Part shown: positions 9,013 through 14,564 of the stretch, piece by piece | Layout of the letters: each line of letters starts with the position of its first letter | Numbering within the stretch: position 1 is the first letter of the stretch | DNA from: Fidelibacterota bacterium UBA2986 | GTDB taxonomy: Bacteria > Fidelibacterota > Marinisomatia > Marinisomatales > AB-629-J13 | Length of the DNA: 17,369 bases | NCBI GenBank assembly: GCA_002346675.1 | Contig: DEAI01000016.1 | Span: 133,810 to 151,178 of the forward strand | Reading direction: 5' to 3' | Notes under the pieces: model-generated | The model's input: the letters and a program-made list of their open reading frames with translations, nothing else | Told to the model about the DNA's origin: nothing | The model's database searches: none | Position numbers and translations under genes: made by a program

Positions 9013-10646
9013 AATTATATTTAAGATTTACCATTATTTTATTTTTTGCCTCATCTTATTCTCAGTCAATTTTACCTGATAAATTTGAATTAGATGAAGA
9101 TTCAATTTTAACCAAAACATTTTCGTTAGGATTAAAAAGTAACAGCATCAGTGAAATTGTATTTCAGGGCGACTCAAAGGTTTGGTTTGGTACTGGTAGA
9201 GGGATTTCTTATTTGGTGGATTCAGCTTCTATTTATACCTTAGATACGTTACTTTTAAATACAGGGAATACATATCTCATGTATGATGGAATTTCAGGGA
9301 TTGCTAATTTTAATGATCATATTATGTTTGCAGGTGCATCTGGAGATGAGCTGGGTGATTTTGGTACTGGAATATTTTATAATGATGGCTCGGGGGAGTG
9401 GGTTCATCACGCACAGCCCACTGAATATTCAGAGGAATCTTCCATTCTTCAACCCATAGGAAATGGATATTTTGAAATGTTGCCCATTACAACTCATTAT
9501 AGCAATATTTCGTATGATTTATCAGTTACACAAGACTATGCATGGATTACAAGTTGGGCAGGTGGACTTAGAAGAATTGAACTAGACTCTCTTCGCAATG
9601 ATAATGCGCAATGGTTTCCCATTCCTCTGCCCGAGGATGATCAGCTGAATTTATTTACATGTGATGAAAATATATTTGATGACAGTCTGAATGTTATCAC
9701 TGGATATTTTCTGAATCCACGAGATCCATTTGACGGAGGGAATCACAATCACAAGGCTTTCTCAGTTATTTCATATAGTGATACGGTTTGGGTCGGCACA
9801 GCAAACGGAATTAACCGTGGGATATTAGGAGAAAATGGCTGTATAGATTGGAATCATTATTCATTTCACCATCATAACTTATCCGGTAATTTTGTTGTAG
9901 GGCTAGCGTATCAAAATTGGAACAACCACCGGATAATCTGGGCAGCGAGTATGAATGCAAATAACCCCGGAGAACAAAGGGGTGTAAGCTATACGATTGA
10001 TGATGGAGAAAATTGGCAAACTACCTTGATAGGAGAGAGAGTTTATAATATTTCAGCAATGGACTCTCTGGTTTTGGTAAGCTCTGAGAGTGGATTGTGG
10101 AAGACTATTATCCATTATCCTAATGATCCTTTAGTGTGGGCAAAGTATGAGCCAATGGTTGAACAAACGGAATTTTACAATCTAGAAATACTTTCAAATG
10201 GAGTATTTACTGCAGTCGCAGATAATAGACCCTACCTCCAAAAAATGACACTGTGGGTAGGAACCTCTGATGGTCTTGCAAAACTTAATAGTCAAGATGG
10301 AATGAATTGGAAAATTTATCGAACTGCTCTAGAACAGAATTCAGTTTTTGCCTATCCAAACCCCTTTTCCCCATCTGTAGATAATGTAGTAAATGGAGAC
10401 GGATACGTTCGCTTTTCAACAGGGAGCCAGATAATTGAAAAAGCAAATATGTTTATCTATAGCTTTGCTATGGAGGAAGTTTTGTCCAAATCATTTGATG
10501 TAAATATAAATACAGGAGAGCTAAAGTGGAACGGAAAGGATAATTTAGGTAAATCAGTATCAAATGGGGTTTATTTTGTGAACTTAGAACTATCTGGAGG
10601 TGGAAAGTGGAGTGAACACTGGATGAAGGTGATTGTGGTTCAATGA
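9009..10646 (+). CDS. Secreted beta-propeller protein with FlgD/T9SS-type C-terminal module
   Basis: A 545-aa protein starting at GTG, whose first four bases overlap the preceding stop. The signal peptide covers 1-18 with predicted cleavage SYS|Q19. The body has repeated propeller-blade motifs of the two-component-regulator/ligand-binding propeller type: KVWFGTGRGIS, AWITSWAGGLRRI, TVWVGTANGINRG, LVSSESGLWK and LWVGTSDGLAKL. The last 100 or so residues start with FAYPNPFSPS and continue through LKWNGKDNLGKSVSNGVYFV to a KVIVVQ end. This is the pattern shared by FlgD-like Ig domains and T9SS type A sorting domains. The family role is a cell-surface or secreted protein, and ligand and function are unknown. 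I infer that it is cargo of the SprA/PorV system encoded alongside. The stop overlaps the next ATG (ATGA). Family assignment of the propeller is by motif only. Confidence 0.75.
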   Translation: MKLYLRFTIILFFASSYSQSILPDKFELDEDSILTKTFSLGLKSNSISEIVFQGDSKVWFGTGRGISYLVDSASIYTLDTLLLNTGNTYLMYDGISGIANFNDHIMFAGASGDELGDFGTGIFYNDGSGEWVHHAQPTEYSEESSILQPIGNGYFEMLPITTHYSNISYDLSVTQDYAWITSWAGGLRRIELDSLRNDNAQWFPIPLPEDDQLNLFTCDENIFDDSLNVITGYFLNPRDPFDGGNHNHKAFSVISYSDTVWVGTANGINRGILGENGCIDWNHYSFHHHNLSGNFVVGLAYQNWNNHRIIWAASMNANNPGEQRGVSYTIDDGENWQTTLIGERVYNISAMDSLVLVSSESGLWKTIIHYPNDPLVWAKYEPMVEQTEFYNLEILSNGVFTAVADNRPYLQKMTLWVGTSDGLAKLNSQDGMNWKIYRTALEQNSVFAYPNPFSPSVDNVVNGDGYVRFSTGSQIIEKANMFIYSFAMEEVLSKSFDVNINTGELKWNGKDNLGKSVSNGVYFVNLELSGGGKWSEHWMKVIVVQ

Positions 10647-11605
10647 AAAATATATCCTCTATTTTCTCAACAAGTTTAGGTATACTTTTATTTATAATGA
10701 CGATGATTAACGCTCAAGATTTTGCGCGGTTTCCTGGTGCATTTTTGCGAATGGGAATTACCGCCAGAGAAGTGAGTATGGGGAGTGCACTTGTTGCGGA
10801 CATTTATGGTGGAGTTATAGGGGTGTCTAATCCTGCGGGGACAGCATTTTTGGAACAAAAACATGGGACTGTAGGTCATCAAATATTATCTTTGGATAGG
10901 CAGCTGTCTAGTGTTGGTGTTTCAATGAAACTTCCTCCTACGGCAGGGATTGGAATTGCGTGGATTCATGCAGGAGTAGATAATATCGAAGAGAGAAACT
11001 CATTGGGAGAGTATTCCGGAAGATTAAGTACAGGAGAGGATGCATTTATAATCAGTTTTGCCCAAAACTATAAAGGGATATTTTCTGCTGGGCTTAATGT
11101 AAAAATTTTGTCTCACGCTCTCCCTGTTTATGGAGAGACATTAAACGGCTCTGCTGTTGGATTTGATTTAGGCTTTTTTTATAAGATAAACGATTATGTT
11201 CAAATAGGCGGAGTTGTCCAAAATCTCAATGCCAAATATAAATGGAAAACAAATTCAATCTTTGAGGAAACCGGAACAATTAACTACGATAATTTCCCGG
11301 TGATTTTTAGATTGGGAGTGAAAGCTAGATATGAAAATTTAAATTTTTTATGTGAAAGTGAGCTTATTACAGATGATTCATATTTATTGGGTAAGCGTTT
11401 AAATGGCGGGATAGAGTATTCTATAAATGAAACCATAAAATTAAGAGCAGGACTTGGAAAGGGAAAAATTGGTATGGGATTTGGGCATACTTTTAATAAA
11501 TTTCAAGGATATGAGATTACCGTTGACTATTCTTCAGTATTTAATGAAGTACAAAAATTCAATAACATAGCACATGTAATTACATCATCAATTACTTTTG
11601 ATTAA
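10643..11605 (+). CDS. PorV/PorQ family outer-membrane beta-barrel
   Basis: A 320-aa predicted outer-membrane barrel of the FadL-like PorV/PorQ (UPF0164) group. In T9SS, PorV docks on the SprA gate, plugs the channel and shuttles cargo to the attachment complex. Signal peptide 1-24, cleavage INA|Q25. The mature N-terminus carries the family pattern FLRMGITAREVSMGSALVAD (34-53) and NPAGTA (63-68), followed by alternating amphipathic strands to a strand-like C-terminus ending SSITFD. Length suits the shorter PorV-like members; Bacteroidetes PorV is about 390 aa. It overlaps the propeller gene by 4 nt (ATGA) and the following gene by 8 nt, or by none if that gene starts at 11607. Whether it is the functional PorV or another paralogue cannot be decided from this sequence alone. 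Confidence 0.8.
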   Translation: MKNISSIFSTSLGILLFIMTMINAQDFARFPGAFLRMGITAREVSMGSALVADIYGGVIGVSNPAGTAFLEQKHGTVGHQILSLDRQLSSVGVSMKLPPTAGIGIAWIHAGVDNIEERNSLGEYSGRLSTGEDAFIISFAQNYKGIFSAGLNVKILSHALPVYGETLNGSAVGFDLGFFYKINDYVQIGGVVQNLNAKYKWKTNSIFEETGTINYDNFPVIFRLGVKARYENLNFLCESELITDDSYLLGKRLNGGIEYSINETIKLRAGLGKGKIGMGFGHTFNKFQGYEITVDYSSVFNEVQKFNNIAHVITSSITFD

Positions 11606-12470
11606 AGTGTTCAGGTTAGAAAAAATATATATAATAAGTTTAATATTTGCGGTCTGTGTAGCAAAAATTTCAGGTATTGGTACGCAGTTTGTAAATGTCC
11701 CTGCCTCGGTGGATGAAATAAAATATGGGACACAAAATGCAATAATTCAATTCCCCGTAAATCAATTGGGAAAAACAAGTGTTTCCATCAGTCATAACGA
11801 CTGGTATGGAGGTTTTTCAGTCTTTTCTATGAAAATCTCAAACCCTATTTTGGGTGGTCAAGGAATTATAAGATTAAAATATGGGGGCTTTGAGAACCTT
11901 GAACTGAGGAGCGAGGCCCCTTCAGATAATCCTCTAGGTATTTATTCTGCTTTTGGCTTAGATATAACAAGTGGTTTTCAAATTCAATATCATGATTATC
12001 AGATAGCTGCACTCTTACGGATGATGAAATTGAGAATTTATACTCATTCATCAACGGGTATGACGGGATGTATTTCCATATTGAAAAAAATGAGTAGAGA
12101 TTGGGGATTTGGGTTTTCAGTGGCTCAATTTGGATACATGTCACCTTTTATTGAAAATAAATCTAATTTACCTGTGAGCGCAAATATTTTACTAATTCAC
12201 AAAACAGATTTTAAACAATTTCGAAATTTCTTTTCGTTTACCGGTGGAGCTATTTCAGCCACCGATAATTATATTTTTTCTGCAACCAATTCTATTAAAT
12301 GGAAAAATGTAGATCTATCTTTGGCATCTCACATATCAAAAAATGTAACTGAGATATCAGGAGGAGTATCTTTTTTATTGGGAATTTATCAGATAGAATA
12401 TGGGTTTAGAATTGCAGACCACAAACTGGGGATTCCCCAGGTTCTAGAGCTAACTGTTATATTACCATGA
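11598..12470 (+). CDS. PorQ-like outer-membrane beta-barrel protein
   Basis: A 290-aa predicted barrel. An uncleaved-looking hydrophobic segment (about 10-22) is followed by GIGTQFVNVPASVDEIKYG. The stretch LKYGGFENLELRSEAP (93-108), continuing to GIYSAFGLDITSGFQIQY (114-131), resembles the strand-turn pattern after the N-terminal plug of PorQ-type proteins. Many amphipathic strands follow, and the protein ends in ELTVILP. I call it PorQ-like by pattern and by its place directly after a PorV-family gene. A generic barrel is the alternative. Two starts are possible: TTG at 11598, overlapping porV by 8 nt, or GTG at 11607, one base after its stop. Neither has a Shine-Dalgarno. Its stop overlaps the next ATG (ATGA). 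Confidence 0.55.
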   Translation: MIKVFRLEKIYIISLIFAVCVAKISGIGTQFVNVPASVDEIKYGTQNAIIQFPVNQLGKTSVSISHNDWYGGFSVFSMKISNPILGGQGIIRLKYGGFENLELRSEAPSDNPLGIYSAFGLDITSGFQIQYHDYQIAALLRMMKLRIYTHSSTGMTGCISILKKMSRDWGFGFSVAQFGYMSPFIENKSNLPVSANILLIHKTDFKQFRNFFSFTGGAISATDNYIFSATNSIKWKNVDLSLASHISKNVTEISGGVSFLLGIYQIEYGFRIADHKLGIPQVLELTVILP

Positions 12471-13273
12471 GTTTTGTAAATAACCGTTTGTTCCGTGAAC
12501 GGATCTTTTACAATGCTTTAGGTGGTTTGGTCTTAATAATAATTTTTGGTTGGATTTTATTTTGGTGGACTGAAAAGGGACAAAGCTCCACATCAGCTTC
12601 AATAAATAAACCCTGTATTGCAATTGTAATTGATGATTTTGGATATAGAAATGACCACATAGTAGATGGGTTTTTATCGTTGGAAGTTCCCATGAGTTAT
12701 GCGGTTATACCCGGACATAATTATAGCAGTGATTTTGCCAGGGAGGCCCATTCGAAAGGCTTTGAGATTTTAATACACATGCCTATGGAATCTCATGAAA
12801 AGCTAGAGAGAGTAGAGCCCCTTATACTTACATCATCTATGAATAGTTTTGAGATTGAAAATGCGATATTAGCAGCTTTTCATGAGATTCCTGAGGCAGT
12901 GGGTATGAACAACCATCAAGGATCAAAAGCAACTGAGATCAATTGGATGATGAATATTGTTGGAGGTATTTTAAAAAGGGAGAACCTGTATTTTCTGGAT
13001 TCCAGAACAAGTCCCCAAACAAAAGCAGAAGAGACAATAAAAAAAAATCAGGTAAAAACTGGACATCGAAATATATTTTTAGATAATAAAGAGGAGAGAA
13101 ATTATATAGAAAATCAGTTGAAGAAAATAGCAGCTTTGGCTAAAGCTCAGGGGTTTGCAATTGGAATTGGTCATGCGAAGGAACTAACTCTTGAAGTTTT
13201 AGAAAAAAAAATTCCTGAACTATTGAAAAATGGTTATCACTTCTGCTTAGTTTCTGAAGTGTTAGATAAATAG
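12467..13273 (+). CDS. Divergent polysaccharide deacetylase (YibQ/DUF610 family)
   Basis: A 268-aa protein with one membrane anchor (about 15-34) and a periplasmic domain of the divergent polysaccharide deacetylase family, a relative of NodB-type carbohydrate deacetylases. Conserved blocks in order: IAIVIDDFGY (51-60, D56/D57), YAVIPG (78-83), ILIHMPM (101-107, H104), GMNNHQGSKAT (146-156, H150), YFLDSRTS (175-182), NIFLDN (202-207) and AIGIGHA (231-237). These include the Asp and His positions expected for metal binding, so it is probably active. The substrate is unknown, and an envelope polysaccharide is assumed. The ATG overlaps the stop of the preceding barrel gene (ATGA), so it is translationally coupled, and the asparaginase follows after 16 bp. 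No Shine-Dalgarno is visible. Confidence 0.88.
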   Translation: MSFVNNRLFRERIFYNALGGLVLIIIFGWILFWWTEKGQSSTSASINKPCIAIVIDDFGYRNDHIVDGFLSLEVPMSYAVIPGHNYSSDFAREAHSKGFEILIHMPMESHEKLERVEPLILTSSMNSFEIENAILAAFHEIPEAVGMNNHQGSKATEINWMMNIVGGILKRENLYFLDSRTSPQTKAEETIKKNQVKTGHRNIFLDNKEERNYIENQLKKIAALAKAQGFAIGIGHAKELTLEVLEKKIPELLKNGYHFCLVSEVLDK

Positions 13274-13278
13274 AAAAT

Positions 13279-13282
13279 GAGG
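13279..13282 (+). promoter_or_regulatory. Ribosome binding site deciding the asparaginase TTG start
   Basis: GAGG lies 7 nt upstream of the TTG at 13290. In that frame the TGA at 13278-13280 blocks any upstream start, so the TTG with this site is the earliest usable start. Most other genes in the operon lack a recognisable site. Confidence 0.55.
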
Positions 13283-13289
13283 TATATTT

Positions 13290-14270
13290 TTGGATATTTT
13301 TTGTAATGTTTACAGGGGTAGCGAAGTTGAGAGTGTACACCAAGTTTACGCTGTAGCGGTGGATTCTAATGGAGATATTCTCCTCTCATCAGGAGACCCT
13401 CAGTACAAAACTTGTATTCGCTCCTCTTTAAAACCTTTTCAGGCCTCTGTATGTGTTGAATCAGGAGCTGCGGATGAATTTGGTTTTGATGAAGAAGAAT
13501 TAGCGGTTATGTGTGCCTCTCATAATGGAGAAGAGATTCACACATCTACCGTTTCCAGGATGTTAAAAAAAATAGGAATAGATTCTTCATATTATCAATG
13601 TGGGTCACACCCTCCTTATGATAAAAATACAAGACAGTCTTTATTAAAGGAAAAAGTAAAACTATCTCCATTACATAATAACTGCAGCGGGAAGCATGCT
13701 GGAATGTTAGCTACAGCAAAACGATTAGGACATGACCTTAAAGATTATATTCATGTTCAACATCCGATTCAGCAGAAAATACTCTCTACCTTAAAAGAGA
13801 TTACAGGTGAGAGTGATTTTATCCTAACCACTGATGGATGCAGCGCTCCTACTCCATTTATGTCACTTTATCAAATCGCGGTTATGTTTCAAAAGTTAGC
13901 TTCAGAGAATTATCCAATTTTATCCAGACTATATAGTGCCATGGTAAGCTATCCATATTTAGTTGCAGGACGTAAGCGATTTGATACAGATTTTATGCAA
14001 GTGATGTCTGGAAGGGCAGTGACCAAGGTAGGAGCTGAAGCAGTGAGAGGTGTAGGAATTAGACAAAAAAATGGTAACCCCATAGGAATTGCGGTGAAGG
14101 TTCTTGATGGAAGTCAAAGGGCAAACCCATCGGGAACCATAGCTTTTTTAAAAGAAATGGGACTATTAAAAGACAATGAATTGAGTAAGTTGTCCAGCTA
14201 TGAAACAGTTGAATTATTTAATTACAGGAAAATTATGGTTGGTAAAATTAGTGGTTCAATTCAACGATAA
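13290..14270 (+). CDS. Asparaginase of the Rhizobium etli type (PF06089)
   Basis: A 326-aa cytosolic enzyme with no signal peptide. The family hydrolyses L-asparagine to aspartate and ammonia using a serine-lysine catalytic arrangement and a nearby zinc site. All key residues described for the R. etli enzyme have counterparts: S45 and K48 in RSSLKPFQ (44-51), S77 in CASHNG (75-80), C132 and K135 in NNCSGKHAG (130-138), C184 in TTDGCSAPT (180-188), and K246 in VTKVGAEAVRG (244-254). The start is TTG at 13290, the earliest possible one, and it carries a GAGG site. The gene ends the compact series, 16 bp after the deacetylase. Its link to secretion is not obvious, and it may simply be a downstream passenger of the operon. 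Family match is strong; the substrate is by family only. Confidence 0.9.
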   Translation: MDIFCNVYRGSEVESVHQVYAVAVDSNGDILLSSGDPQYKTCIRSSLKPFQASVCVESGAADEFGFDEEELAVMCASHNGEEIHTSTVSRMLKKIGIDSSYYQCGSHPPYDKNTRQSLLKEKVKLSPLHNNCSGKHAGMLATAKRLGHDLKDYIHVQHPIQQKILSTLKEITGESDFILTTDGCSAPTPFMSLYQIAVMFQKLASENYPILSRLYSAMVSYPYLVAGRKRFDTDFMQVMSGRAVTKVGAEAVRGVGIRQKNGNPIGIAVKVLDGSQRANPSGTIAFLKEMGLLKDNELSKLSSYETVELFNYRKIMVGKISGSIQR

Positions 14271-14276
14271 AATTAA

Positions 14277-14435
14277 TACCCGGATATTAGTGATTCTGAA
14301 GGAATCATTACTCTAGGAACATTTCACACTTTTGATGATACCTATGTATTAATTTATGACCTAAAACCTTGGGAGGGGTACTGGATCAAGACAGGTTCGT
14401 TGGGAATAAAAACACTCACATTTTCTGCATTTTAA
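14277..14435 (+). pseudogene. C-terminal remnant of a secreted-type protein
   Basis: Just after the asparaginase stop, a 52-codon open stretch with no ATG runs from an in-frame stop (14274-14276) to TAA (14433-14435). It reads roughly DSEGIITLGTF, then LKPWEGYWIKTG, then IKTLTFSAF. The phrase PWEGYWIK and the Thr-rich beta-strand ending resemble the C-terminal segment of large secreted proteins in FCB genomes, whose LEPWKGYWV-type motif is familiar. The simplest reading is the tail of a lost gene, left after a deletion or rearrangement between the asparaginase and the modular gene. A chance open frame cannot be excluded. From here to 14564 the sequence is AT-rich, with no other gene or clear terminator. 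Confidence 0.4.
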
Positions 14436-14550
14436 ATATATTATTCCTTAATTTCCAGAAGAAGAATTGCGGAATTTTGAACCATTGTTCGATAGCACTT
14501 CAGTTCAACTTAATTTATATTATTTACATTTGATTTTATAAATATAAAAC

Positions 14551-14554
14551 AGGA
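14551..14554 (+). promoter_or_regulatory. Ribosome binding site of the modular secreted protein gene
   Basis: AGGA sits 10 nt before the ATG at 14565, in an otherwise A/T-only leader. It supports that ATG as the true start, and the signal peptide follows immediately. Confidence 0.5.
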
Positions 14555-14564
14555 ATTATTAATT

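Noticed and set aside
14289..14309. Hairpin AGTGATTC/GAATCATT with a 5-nt loop after the asparaginase gene, considered as a terminator
   Set aside because: The stem is AT-rich with a G-U pair and no T-run follows; it also falls within the remnant reading frame.
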